A DNA stretch of 36,625 nt, from contig VBHI01000320.1 in assembly GCA_005881495.1 (NCBI GenBank), positions 1 through 36,625 on the forward strand, read 5' to 3'. The DNA comes from Chloroflexota bacterium. Lineage in GTDB: Bacteria > Chloroflexota > Ktedonobacteria > Ktedonobacterales > Ktedonobacteraceae. A program made the translations under genes and the position numbers. Below are positions 24,100-32,772 of this stretch, piece by piece. The stretch's first letter is position 1; each line of letters begins with the position of its first letter. The notes under the pieces were generated by a model. That model saw nothing but the letters and a program-made list of their open reading frames with translations, did no database searches and was not told where the DNA came from.

Positions 24100-25920
24100 A
24101 TGAAATTTATACGCCGCGTAGCCTGGATAGCGGTCGGATTCACATATTTTCTTGTCGCCCTCGGCGGCACTGTACGCGCCACAGACTCCGGTCTGAGCTG
24201 CCCCGACTGGCCCCTCTGCTATGGTCAAGCCTTTGCCGCCATAGACTATCACACGTTCCTTGAACAGTTTCACCGCTTCATCGCCGCCATCGTCAGCGTG
24301 CTTGTCGTTACACTGGCCATCAGCGCCTACCGCTGGGCGCGCAACGAGCGACAGGTTCTCATACCCGCGCTTATTCTTGCCCCCATCCTGCTGGTCATCC
24401 AGATCGTGCTCGGCGGCCTCACCGTCCTCTGGAAGCTGCCGCCAACCATCATCACTGCGCACCTCGGCACCGCGCTGGCCTTCTTCGCTGTGATCATCAC
24501 TATCGCCGTCATGGCTGCCAAACCCGCGCCGGCGAAAGAGCATCCTAGCAAAACCCGCAAGTTTGCCCGTCTCGCCGTCACCAACGCACTGCTCGTCTAC
24601 GGACTCATGCTCAGCGGCTCCTATGTCGTCGGCTCTGGCGCATCGCTCGCCTGCCCTGGTTGGCCCCTCTGTACACCGCCAGCATGGGCTGTACAGTATC
24701 ACCTGTCCGATATCAATATCTTCCATCGCCTCGTCGCCACCTTCGTGGGACTTGTGCTCGTCTGGACGCTCATTTCAGCATGGCGCAGGCGCAACGTTGC
24801 GCCTGCGCAAGCCTGGGTCGCGCTGGCTGCAGCCGTCCTCTTCGTTGCGCAATCCGTCGTCGGCGGCCTGATCGTCTTGCTCAATAAACCCGGCTTCGTC
24901 GCCGGCCTGCACCTCGCTCTTGCCACCGCTGTTTGGGGCTGCCTGGTGCTACTGGCCGCGCTCGCCGCCAATCAACTACGCGTCGCTCCGAGAGAACAGA
25001 ACCTTGAGGCGCAGGAAGAAGCGCAAAGCGTTGAGCCAAAGAAAGAAAGGGGACCGGTACGCCAGACCATTTCCAATTATGTTGACCTCATGAAGCCGCA
25101 TGTCACCGTCCTGCTACTTGGTATTACAGCAGCGGCTATGGCCATCGCCAACAGGGCATTACCTCCTCCTGGCCTGCTTACCGCCACACTCATAGGTGGC
25201 GCCATGGCAGCGGGCAGCGCCAACTGTATCAATTGCTATATTGATCGTGACATCGACCAGATCATGGGGCGTACCCAGCGCCGCTCCCTCCCATCTGGGA
25301 GAGTGCAGCCCACCCAGGCCCTGATTTTCGGCATCGTGCTCGGTGTGGGAGCCTTTCTCGTCCTGACCACCTTCGTCAATCTGCTCAGCGCGTGCCTTGC
25401 CTGCTCAGCCATCCTTTTCTACATTTTTGTTTACACTATGGGTCTGAAACGCACCTCCGCGCAGAATATCGTTATCGGTGGAGCAGCCGGCGCCGTCCCC
25501 GTCCTCGTAGGCTGGGCCGCCGTGACCAACAACCTCTCGCTCCCCGCCATCTGGCTCTTCGCCATCATTTTCTACTGGACGCCGCCGCACTTCTGGGCGC
25601 TCTCACTCCTGATCCAGAAAGACTACGAGAAGGCGCGCATACCTATGTTACCCGTCGTCATGGGCGAACGCGAGACACGCAAACAAATTCTACTCTATTC
25701 GCTCCTGCTCCTCGCCGTCACCCTTGTACTCTTTGGCATGGGGGCCATGGGCTACTTCTACCTGGTATCCGCCCTCACCCTCGGCGGCATCCTGGTCTAC
25801 ATGTCCATACGCCTGCTGCGCGAAAAAACCAAAAGTTGGGCCAAAACCCTCTTCTGGTACTCAAACTGCTACCTGGCCATGATCTTCGCCGCCATGGTTA
25901 TCGACCGAGTAATCCATTGA
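24100..25920 (+). CDS. ctaA/ctaB: Heme A synthase - heme O synthase fusion (CtaA-CtaB)
   Basis: 606 aa with two complete enzymes. Residues 1-292 are CtaA (heme O to heme A): eight helices, conserved histidines His58, His121, His209, His271, and a cysteine pair in each half (CPDWPLC 34-40, CPGWPLC 185-191). A charged linker (about 293-322) follows. Residues 323-606 are CtaB (farnesyl transfer to heme B): the prenyl-diphosphate motif NCYIDRDIDQIMGRTQRRSLPSG (378-400) and YTMGLKRTSAQNIVIGG. The fusion lets product pass directly between steps and supplies heme A to the oxidase encoded at 13413-17246. TTTGGAG lies upstream of the ATG. Confidence 0.95.
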   Translation: MKFIRRVAWIAVGFTYFLVALGGTVRATDSGLSCPDWPLCYGQAFAAIDYHTFLEQFHRFIAAIVSVLVVTLAISAYRWARNERQVLIPALILAPILLVIQIVLGGLTVLWKLPPTIITAHLGTALAFFAVIITIAVMAAKPAPAKEHPSKTRKFARLAVTNALLVYGLMLSGSYVVGSGASLACPGWPLCTPPAWAVQYHLSDINIFHRLVATFVGLVLVWTLISAWRRRNVAPAQAWVALAAAVLFVAQSVVGGLIVLLNKPGFVAGLHLALATAVWGCLVLLAALAANQLRVAPREQNLEAQEEAQSVEPKKERGPVRQTISNYVDLMKPHVTVLLLGITAAAMAIANRALPPPGLLTATLIGGAMAAGSANCINCYIDRDIDQIMGRTQRRSLPSGRVQPTQALIFGIVLGVGAFLVLTTFVNLLSACLACSAILFYIFVYTMGLKRTSAQNIVIGGAAGAVPVLVGWAAVTNNLSLPAIWLFAIIFYWTPPHFWALSLLIQKDYEKARIPMLPVVMGERETRKQILLYSLLLLAVTLVLFGMGAMGYFYLVSALTLGGILVYMSIRLLREKTKSWAKTLFWYSNCYLAMIFAAMVIDRVIH

Positions 25921-25967
25921 CCCAGGTAGGGACCCGATTATGACTTTTACTAGATAGAAAATCAAAA

Positions 25968-26624
25968 ATGAACTGGCGCCTGGCATCACGACTCTCAGTC
26001 CTGACACTCGCAATACTCGTAGTAATCATCGCCGCCCTCCTGGGCAGCCGCACAGGAAGGCAAACCGCGACGCCCAGTAACGCCGCACAAACCACCAGTA
26101 CTAACCAGTCGGGCCTCCAGGGCACGGACCTTGGTGGCACTATAGCACCCGACTTCAAACTCACCGACCAATTCGGCAAAACAATCACCCTTTCACAATT
26201 CAAAGGCAAACCCACCATCCTCACCTTCCTCTACACCCATTGCCCCGACCAGTGCCCCCTCACCGCCGAAAAACTCCACGCCGTCATGCTCAACCTTGGC
26301 AGCCAGGCCCAAAACGTCGCCGTCCTCGCCGTCAGCACAGACCCCCAGCGGGACACCATCGCCGCCGCCCTCAACTTCTCTAAAGTCCACAGAATGCTCA
26401 ACTACTGGCATTACCTCGTAGGCAGCCACGCCCAACTCTCCCCCATCTGGTCAAGCTACTCAGTCTACGCCGCACCCACCCCCACCACAACCGGTGGCAC
26501 AATCTCCCACACCACCGCCATCTTCCTCATCGACAAACAGGGCCGAGAGCGCATTTACCTCGGCAGCGACGCCACCACAGCACAATTAACGGCCGACCTG
26601 CAAGTCCTCCTTAAAGAAAAATAG
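25968..26624 (+). CDS. SCO1/SenC copper chaperone for cytochrome oxidase
   Basis: 218 aa. A membrane anchor (about 9-26) and a Ser/Thr-rich linker lead to a thioredoxin-fold domain with the copper motif THCPDQCP (Cys92, Cys96) and the distal His181 (ISHTTAIFLID). It delivers copper to the CuA site of subunit II or keeps its cysteines reduced. It lies 47 nt after ctaAB and is likely co-transcribed. The ribosome site is weak. Confidence 0.93.
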   Translation: MNWRLASRLSVLTLAILVVIIAALLGSRTGRQTATPSNAAQTTSTNQSGLQGTDLGGTIAPDFKLTDQFGKTITLSQFKGKPTILTFLYTHCPDQCPLTAEKLHAVMLNLGSQAQNVAVLAVSTDPQRDTIAAALNFSKVHRMLNYWHYLVGSHAQLSPIWSSYSVYAAPTPTTTGGTISHTTAIFLIDKQGRERIYLGSDATTAQLTADLQVLLKEK

Positions 26625-26687
26625 CCTACGGTATGTGGGAATGGGGTATGCGCTAGCGGTCGCCCTCAAAATTTCTCCCTTAACCGC

Positions 26688-26716
26688 TTGCAACATCCTC
26701 ACATTCCTGGTATTCT
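26688..26716 (+). promoter_or_regulatory. Candidate promoter of the Cox4-like/BON gene
   Basis: TTGCAA (26688-26693), 17-bp spacer, TATTCT (26711-26716); the leader to the ATG is about 70 nt with an AGAGGGAAG ribosome site. The 167-bp gap shows nothing else but a half copy of the GGTCGCCCT repeat. Confidence 0.45.
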
Positions 26717-26791
26717 TATTACTAATGGGATACCCTGTGCACATCAGGACCCCACTACATCGTACCTGATACTTAGAGGGAAGCAGACCGC

Positions 26792-27613
26792 ATGAATACA
26801 CCTCTTCAAAGTACTAATCTCACCGCGGACGATATGACCGCAACTATGCTGGCCGGTGCCGAAGAACTTGAAGGCGAAGAAGAGCACGTCCATATTCATA
26901 TGCCCAACGGCAGTTTATGGCCAATTATTTTAGCCCTGGCAGTATGCACAACGATGGGTGGATTGCTCTTCATCAATACCATTCCCTGGCTCTCCATCAT
27001 TGCTGCAATCATTGTCTTTGTCAGTATTATAGGATGGGGCTTACAAGACCCCTTCGCCTCACGCGCAGGCACAGCAAAAACGTCGAAACTGCCAACCACC
27101 TACGCTGAGGCCGCCGCTACCGGGCAACCAACTGTCCTGGCGGAGATATTGCTGCAAGATGCGCAGGATGTAGCTGATCGCACCGTCACCGTGAGTAGCA
27201 CCGCCTGGAGCGCACACCCCGTCAAAGTAGAGATCGAGCGCGAGGGCGTCGTGCTGGCTCTCTACGGAAAGGTCGAGCTGGAGGCCCAAAAGAAGACGCT
27301 TGAGGAAAACCTCTTGAAGATGCCCGGCGTCATTGACGTCAGAAACTTCCTCGTCGCCGAAGACGCCCTCTTGAACGCCGTCAACGCCCGCATTGAAAAG
27401 CTCAGGACCGAGGGCAAACTCGAGGGAGCCAAAAATATCTCGGTACTCGTCGAGAACTACATTGTCAGCCTCTACGGCGAAACCCCCACCAGCGAGATGA
27501 AGTACATGCTCGAAAGAGAGATTGTCGGTATCCCAGGCGTGCGTGTCGTCATCAACCATATCGGCCTTGATGAGGATATCCCAGGCAACCTCGGCAAAAC
27601 CAGAAACCGGTAA
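26792..27613 (+). CDS. Cox4-like two-helix module fused to two BON domains
   Basis: 273 aa. A His/Glu-rich start (EELEGEEEHVHIHMPNG) precedes two membrane helices (SLWPIILALAVCTTMGGLLFIN and WLSIIAAIIVFVSIIGWGLQ) resembling the oxidase subunit IV of 14084-14365, including the closing GWGL. The rest faces one side of the membrane and holds two BON-like repeats, each with an alpha-helical start and a final valine-rich strand (VKVEIEREGVVLALYGKV ... PGVIDVRNF and NISVLVENYIVSLYGET ... PGVRVVINHI). BON domains bind lipids or small ligands. It follows ctaAB-sco, so a link to the oxidase is plausible; its function is unknown. Confidence 0.75.
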   Translation: MNTPLQSTNLTADDMTATMLAGAEELEGEEEHVHIHMPNGSLWPIILALAVCTTMGGLLFINTIPWLSIIAAIIVFVSIIGWGLQDPFASRAGTAKTSKLPTTYAEAAATGQPTVLAEILLQDAQDVADRTVTVSSTAWSAHPVKVEIEREGVVLALYGKVELEAQKKTLEENLLKMPGVIDVRNFLVAEDALLNAVNARIEKLRTEGKLEGAKNISVLVENYIVSLYGETPTSEMKYMLEREIVGIPGVRVVINHIGLDEDIPGNLGKTRNR

Positions 27614-27623
27614 GCAAACTCTA

Positions 27624-27690
27624 TAGTCATTCTAGCAAAAGGAGGGCAGGTCCATATCGTGGACCTGCCCTCCTTTTGCTAGAATGACTA
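27624..27690. terminator. Perfect 31-bp inverted repeat, bidirectional terminator
   Basis: The arms 27624-27654 and 27660-27690 are fully complementary around a TATCG loop. The inner GC-rich stem (GGAGGGCAGGTCCA) is flanked by AAAA on the left and TTTT on the right, so it works as a terminator on both strands. It lies between the convergent BON gene and ftsZ, 2 nt from the ftsZ stop. Confidence 0.88.
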
Positions 27691-27692
27691 CA

Positions 27693-29237
27693 CTACCTTT
27701 TACGCAAAAACGCCGGAATGTCGATCACATCACCAGAAGGTGCATTGCGACTCCCTCGCGCCAGATCAAACCCCTTTTGATCCAGGCGACGCACAGGCCG
27801 CTGTGGACGCTGGTCGTTTGAAGGACGCTGTGCCGGCTGCGCCTCCGGCTCGGGCACCGGCAACCGCCCATGGGTGGACGAGCCAGTCCTCGGCAGTTCC
27901 ATTGGATCTCCGTCAAGATCATAGACATCCGCGCTTACATCCCGCCCATCGCGCGCAAGGACCTGCCGTACCGGCTCCTGTGTCGGCGCTGCCGCCTGCC
28001 TCTGCCGCATCTGTGGCTCAGCCTGGCCGCCATAGTTCGCCTGCACTTGACCCGTCGGATGATCGATCATATTCACCGGCGGCGCTGCTGCCGGCACTGA
28101 ACCGTATCCCTGCTGGAACCCCTGGTGCTGCGGCTGCTGTTGACGTGGCTGCTGGCGCGCAGCTCCGTTCCCATGGTTCCCCATCGAAGACGCAGTATGG
28201 AGCATACTGCGATCATAGGCCGGTGGACGATTCTGTTGCGGTTGCTGGTACGGGGTCACCACTGGCACAGGTGTCCGTGTTAGCCCATCAAATCCGGTGG
28301 CAATGACGGTAATCTTGACCTTCCCATCATAGTTCGGATCCTGTACCGCACCAAAGATAATATTGGCCTCCGGGTGCGCGGCCTTGCTGATCACATCAGC
28401 CGCCTCGTTGACCTCAAACAGCGACAGATCCATTCCGCCCGTGATGTTAAACAGCACGCCTCGTGCCCCGCTGATATCGATATCCAGCAACGGGCTGGCT
28501 ATCGCCAGGTGGGCCGCGTCTAGCGAACGTGTATCGCCAGTAGCCTCGCCAATCGCCATCAACGCCGAACCAGCCGTTGACATGATGGTCTTCACATCGG
28601 CAAAATCCAGGTTGATCAGCCCGGGTACGGTAATCAGATCGCTGATACCCTGGATGCCCTGGCGTAACACGTCGTCGGCCAGCCGGAATGCGTCCGAAAG
28701 CGGCATCTTTTTATCCACGACCTGCAAAAGCCGGTCATTGGGTACAGTTATCAAGGTATCGACGTGCTGCTTGAGATTAGCAATACCCTCCTCCGCGGCG
28801 ATGCGGCGCTTATTACCCTCGAAGGTGAACGGCTTCGTCACGACGCCGACCGTCAACGCTCCGGCTTCGCGTGCAATCTGCGCCACTATCGGGCTTGCTC
28901 CTGTCCCGGTCCCACCACCCATACCCGCGGTGATGAAAACCATGTCGGACCCTTTGAGTGCCTCGTACAACTCTTCAGCATTCTCCTCCGCTGCCTTGGC
29001 TCCAACACTGGGATTGCCGCCCGCACCAAGGCCACGGGTAAGCTTGTCCCCGATACGGATATGCATTGGAGACTCTGTGAGCAGCAGGGCCTGGGCATCC
29101 GTATTTACCGCAATAAACTCGATGCCCATCATATTCACCTGTATCATGCGGTTAACCGCATTACTGCCACCGCCCCCAACTCCGATGACACGGATCTGGG
29201 CGAAGCCTTCTACTTGATGATTTCCCATTGGTAGCAT
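27693..29237 (-). CDS. ftsZ: Cell division protein FtsZ
   Basis: 514 aa from ATG 29237, 8 nt after GAAGGGGG. The tubulin-like GTPase has the glycine loop GGGTGTG (107-113), the N-terminal [15 protein letters not shown], and the T7 loop NLDFADVK (209-216). The folded core ends near residue 335. An unusually long linker rich in Gln, Pro, Ala and Arg (about 340-500) leads to the conserved C-terminal peptide DIPAFLRKR that binds FtsA. It is last in the ftsQ-ftsA-ftsZ series, 19 nt after ftsA. Confidence 0.97.
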   Translation of the reverse strand: MLPMGNHQVEGFAQIRVIGVGGGGSNAVNRMIQVNMMGIEFIAVNTDAQALLLTESPMHIRIGDKLTRGLGAGGNPSVGAKAAEENAEELYEALKGSDMVFITAGMGGGTGTGASPIVAQIAREAGALTVGVVTKPFTFEGNKRRIAAEEGIANLKQHVDTLITVPNDRLLQVVDKKMPLSDAFRLADDVLRQGIQGISDLITVPGLINLDFADVKTIMSTAGSALMAIGEATGDTRSLDAAHLAIASPLLDIDISGARGVLFNITGGMDLSLFEVNEAADVISKAAHPEANIIFGAVQDPNYDGKVKITVIATGFDGLTRTPVPVVTPYQQPQQNRPPAYDRSMLHTASSMGNHGNGAARQQPRQQQPQHQGFQQGYGSVPAAAPPVNMIDHPTGQVQANYGGQAEPQMRQRQAAAPTQEPVRQVLARDGRDVSADVYDLDGDPMELPRTGSSTHGRLPVPEPEAQPAQRPSNDQRPQRPVRRLDQKGFDLARGSRNAPSGDVIDIPAFLRKR

Positions 29238-29256
29238 TTTCGTGGCCCCCTTCAAA

Positions 29257-30492
29257 CTAAGGAATAAACGCACGTAACCAGCGTACTAAACGCGTTACGA
29301 AACTCATTGGCCCGTTGTCCTCTGGTACATCCTCTTCGATAAGGAACGAGGTGTGGGTCAAGGCCCACTGTAACAGGCCTACCGCCGTTGCAAAAGCTGG
29401 CCGGGAGATCGAGTCGGCCAGTCCGTGAAGTCCCAGCGGCGCACCAACCCGCGTGGGCAGGTCCAGTATCTGTCCCGCAACACCCTGGATACCCGGCAAT
29501 TCAGCAGCCCCGCCGGTCAGTACCAGGCCCGCCGGTAGCAATCCATCATAGCCAGATTTCCTGATCTCCTCGTAAACCATCTCAAACAGTTCTTCTACGC
29601 GAGCCTGGATGATCTCAGCCAGTAACTTACGCGGCACAAGGTCATCACAGTTCGGTATAAAATGCGCCAGGTCGATCATATCGTCATCAGAGATAGTTGA
29701 AGGATCACAATGACCATAGGTCACCTTGAGTACCTCCGCTACAGCAAAAGGTATGCGCAGGCCGATGGCGATGTCGCTTGTAATCAGGTTGCCCCCGATC
29801 GGCAAGACTACTGTCTGCCAGATAGCTCCGTCGGCAAACACGGCGATATCCGTGGTTCCCCCACCAATATCGACCAGTACCACCCCAAGCTCGGTCTCAC
29901 CATCCGCTAAGACAGCCTCGCTTGAGGCCAGCGGCTCCAGGACGAGATCCTCGATCTCTACGCGCGCCTTTTGTACACATTTAATTAAGTTGTGAATAGA
30001 AGATACCGCACCGGTAATGATATGCGCCTCCACTTCCAGGCGGAAGCCAGACATGCCAATCGGGTTCTTTATACCCTCTTGCCCGTCGACAACATAGCCT
30101 CGTGGTATCACATGGATCACCTCGCGATTCGCGGGAATGGCGATAGCTCGCGCAACCTCGATTGCCCGGCTGATGTCGTTCTGTACAATATCCCGGTGAC
30201 TCGGCGAGATAGCCACAAATCCTTTGCTATTCTCCGAGGCAATATGGCTGCCGGCAATCCCCACATACGCTGTGGTTATCTTCTTTCCTGATAGACGTTC
30301 AGCACGATCAAGCGCCGCGGCAATTGAAGTGACGGTCTCTTCAATGTTCACCACCACCCCGCGGCGCAAACCCTGTGAAGGGCAGGTGCCAACGCCAACA
30401 ATATTCATCTTCCCGTCGCGGTCCAACTCTCCGGCGAGAACGCAGATTTTTGTTGTTCCAACGTCGATACCGACGATCACCCGCTCTTGCAC
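29257..30492 (-). CDS. ftsA: Cell division protein FtsA
   Basis: 411 aa, actin-like ATPase tethering FtsZ to the membrane. Motifs: [12 protein letters not shown] (phosphate 1), [12 protein letters not shown] (phosphate 2), and TGGAAELPG (adenosine). The 1C domain is present, and the C-terminal amphipathic helix [15 protein letters not shown] is the membrane-targeting sequence. The start is a GTG with AGGAG 9 nt upstream. A 168-bp gap separates it from ftsQ. Confidence 0.97.
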   Translation of the reverse strand: MQERVIVGIDVGTTKICVLAGELDRDGKMNIVGVGTCPSQGLRRGVVVNIEETVTSIAAALDRAERLSGKKITTAYVGIAGSHIASENSKGFVAISPSHRDIVQNDISRAIEVARAIAIPANREVIHVIPRGYVVDGQEGIKNPIGMSGFRLEVEAHIITGAVSSIHNLIKCVQKARVEIEDLVLEPLASSEAVLADGETELGVVLVDIGGGTTDIAVFADGAIWQTVVLPIGGNLITSDIAIGLRIPFAVAEVLKVTYGHCDPSTISDDDMIDLAHFIPNCDDLVPRKLLAEIIQARVEELFEMVYEEIRKSGYDGLLPAGLVLTGGAAELPGIQGVAGQILDLPTRVGAPLGLHGLADSISRPAFATAVGLLQWALTHTSFLIEEDVPEDNGPMSFVTRLVRWLRAFIP

Positions 30493-30660
30493 GATACACG
30501 CTCCTATTGGGCGGTAAATGTGTGAGACGCACTAAAAGATACGTTCTTCTTCATATGACCAACCCTCTACTATCAATCTCTCCTCGATCACTTCATAATG
30601 ACTATTCCTGGGTGACCGCGAAGGCCGCCCTCCTATTTATTCCCTACTATCCACGCCACC

Positions 30661-31839
30661 TTACGCTTGTTTAATGGTATATACGGGCCGCAGGTCAAAG
30701 CGCAGGTCAATCGTTGCCAGGTTGAGCTGTTCCCGCTGCGCTAGCGCCAGAATCTGTTGGAGTTCCATCAGCCGGTTGTGCAGCGGGTTAGCATCGTTCG
30801 CTCCACCCAGGTATGCTATCCATCCCGCTTTACTCTCGATGATATATACTCCTTTTCCCCCCATTGTTCCTGGCTCATTGGCAAGCCCCCCGGGCATAGT
30901 ATCGCTGTAACGCAAGGTAAAGTCTGTGACGCCGGCCACTTCAGGTAATTCGGCAAATACAGCCGTTGCGAATACGATATCTGCCGCGTTCAATCTGACC
31001 CCAGGATGCACGTCTCGCACATCTATTGCCCCTATTCCCTTTCCCCCAGAGATATTTCCCCGCCATCCATCTACCACGGTCATGAGTGCATCGGCTCCCG
31101 CGGTCTGGTTCGCTGGCGCAATCACTACACCCTGTCGGTCAACACTATACGTTCCATGTACTGTCTGCCAGAGCAATACCGGGGTACGCTCTGTGACGGT
31201 CACCTGCAGTTGGTTCGGCCACTGCTTCTCCAGGCTCGCAGAGGCCACCATCGGCAGCATTTCAATACGGGCAGTCAGGGCCTCCACATCAATCAGAAAA
31301 ATGTTCTGGCCCTGCATCCCCATATGTTGAATACTCTGTACCAGGAGGTCGTGGTGGGCGCCGGTCACGCTCACCTGTGCCACCCTGAACGCACTGCTGG
31401 TCAGCGCAAAGGACGATCCCAAAACCAGCAACAGCAGCAGTGCAAAGATGCCAAACAACCTCCACAGGAACCCTCTTCGGTGTGTCCGCCGCCTCCCGCT
31501 GCGCGCGGGGACCGGCGTTTGTTGGTAAGGCAAAGGACGTTTTAAGACGCGCATCTGCCCACTGACGGCTGGGGCGCCCGTTTGAGCTAGCGTTCGTGGC
31601 TTGCGCACCACGGGTTCATGATATGCCGGCGCTTTTGCGCGGGCAGAATAGAGTCGATTCCGCCGCTGGACATAACTTTCCCCCGCTGACGGCTGCACTT
31701 CATGATGCTTCGTGACAACCCGCTGGCGCGTGCTCTCCGCGCTTACACTACTCGCAGTAGCTCGTATCTCTCTCGCATCTGGCCTCCTATAGATATGAGT
31801 AGCAATCTGCTCCTTCGGTTGTCTCTTTTCCTCTGTCAT
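30661..31839 (-). CDS. ftsQ: Cell division protein FtsQ/DivIB
   Basis: 392 aa. A long basic cytoplasmic N-terminus (about 120 residues) is followed by one membrane helix (about 124-147), a POTRA domain (FRVAQVSVTGAHHDLLVQS... FLIDVEALTARIEMLPMV) and a beta domain (NQLQVTVTERTPVLLWQ, SVDRQGVVI). The start at 31839 has AGGAGG and overlaps the murB stop (ATGA). The extracellular part bridges FtsB/FtsL and the septal synthase. Confidence 0.88.
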   Translation of the reverse strand: MTEEKRQPKEQIATHIYRRPDAREIRATASSVSAESTRQRVVTKHHEVQPSAGESYVQRRNRLYSARAKAPAYHEPVVRKPRTLAQTGAPAVSGQMRVLKRPLPYQQTPVPARSGRRRTHRRGFLWRLFGIFALLLLLVLGSSFALTSSAFRVAQVSVTGAHHDLLVQSIQHMGMQGQNIFLIDVEALTARIEMLPMVASASLEKQWPNQLQVTVTERTPVLLWQTVHGTYSVDRQGVVIAPANQTAGADALMTVVDGWRGNISGGKGIGAIDVRDVHPGVRLNAADIVFATAVFAELPEVAGVTDFTLRYSDTMPGGLANEPGTMGGKGVYIIESKAGWIAYLGGANDANPLHNRLMELQQILALAQREQLNLATIDLRFDLRPVYTIKQA

Positions 31840-32705
31840 AATGCCTCCTGTCCCCACTCGCCTCGCGGTTCAACCTCTAACTCCAGGTCTATCCCAAACT
31901 TTTCATGAACGCGGTTGCGAGCCTCCTTCATCAGTGCTACGACATCAGCAGCACTGGCGCCGCCTAAGTTGACAATAAAGTTTGCATGACGTTCAGAAAT
32001 TTGTGCTTTACCATGGATCACGCCCTTCAAACCCGCCTGCTCAATCAACCGACCGGCATAATCCCCCGGCGGGTTTTTGAAGACCGAGCCTGCGCTCTGC
32101 TGCACCGGCTGCGTCCTCTTGCGATGTTGTTTATATTCCTTAATAATCTCCCGCAGCTTTTGCGGATCTTCGTGGTGAAGACGTATTGCCAGCAACAAAA
32201 TAATCTCGGCTGGTTCAATCAATCCACGCGGGACTGGCTGCGGATAGCCCTGCTCATCAAACACGACACGGCGCAATTCGCGAAAACGGCTGTGACGATA
32301 ACTTAAATCAAGCTCATCCTGCATGTAACGCCGCATCATCGGGATACTATACTGCTCCTCTGAACTACTGCGCGCATCCAATATCTCAATCCACTCCAGG
32401 ACTTCTCCCATGTTGCTATTGTGTGCCCCGGCATTACTGATAACGCCCCCTCCCAATGTACCTGGTATCCCCGGCCCGAACTCCAACCCTCCCCAGCCAA
32501 GCGGCGCCAGTTCATTTAACAAATGCGGCCAGCTCACCCCTGCCTCTGCTAATAACAGCGCCGTCCCGTCTCCATGATCCTCGATGGTATACGAGTTCAG
32601 AGCGATTCGAGCAACGATGCCCCGCACACCCGCATCGGCATACAGGGTGTTTGTGCCGTTGCCAACCAGCAAAAGAGGCCAACGCCGCTCAGCGCACAGC
32701 CGCAC
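31836..32705 (-). CDS. murB: UDP-N-acetylenolpyruvoylglucosamine reductase MurB, main part; N-terminus disrupted
   Basis: 289 codons open from a GTG at 32705. It contains the FAD-binding GNGTN, FGPGIPGTLGGGVISNAGAH, the catalytic-region SYRHSRF, AGSVFKNP (Ser proton donor) and a C-terminal E in LELEVEPRGEW. The reaction is NADPH reduction of UDP-GlcNAc-enolpyruvate to UDP-MurNAc. Family proteins begin with about 55 more residues, including a HTT..GGPA segment. Here that segment is absent, and the preceding N-terminal piece lies in another frame (32689-32772). No ribosome site fits the GTG. It is either a damaged gene or a sequence error; see the finding. Confidence 0.8.
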   Translation of the reverse strand: MRLCAERRWPLLLVGNGTNTLYADAGVRGIVARIALNSYTIEDHGDGTALLLAEAGVSWPHLLNELAPLGWGGLEFGPGIPGTLGGGVISNAGAHNSNMGEVLEWIEILDARSSSEEQYSIPMMRRYMQDELDLSYRHSRFRELRRVVFDEQGYPQPVPRGLIEPAEIILLLAIRLHHEDPQKLREIIKEYKQHRKRTQPVQQSAGSVFKNPPGDYAGRLIEQAGLKGVIHGKAQISERHANFIVNLGGASAADVVALMKEARNRVHEKFGIDLELEVEPRGEWGQEAL

Positions 32706-32772
32706 TAAAACGCACCCGCTTCTTAAAATGCGTCTGTAGTCCAGTGTAAGCAGCCTTAGCGTCGAAAGTCAT
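32689..32772 (-). pseudogene. murB: Out-of-frame N-terminal piece of murB
   Basis: ATG 32772, 8 nt after GGAGG, opens a 27-codon frame (MTFDAKAAYTGLQTHFKKRV, then RFSAAVR and TGA). GLQTHFKKRVRFSA resembles the usual MurB start (L..F..RVRF..PLA). It overlaps the murC end by 17 nt. The frame then breaks at three closely spaced GTGCG copies (about 32694-32713). Confidence 0.75.

Noticed and set aside
28363..29217. 284-codon open frame on the plus strand
   Set aside because: It is antisense to the conserved GTPase core of ftsZ; Ser/Ala/Pro-rich shadow translation.
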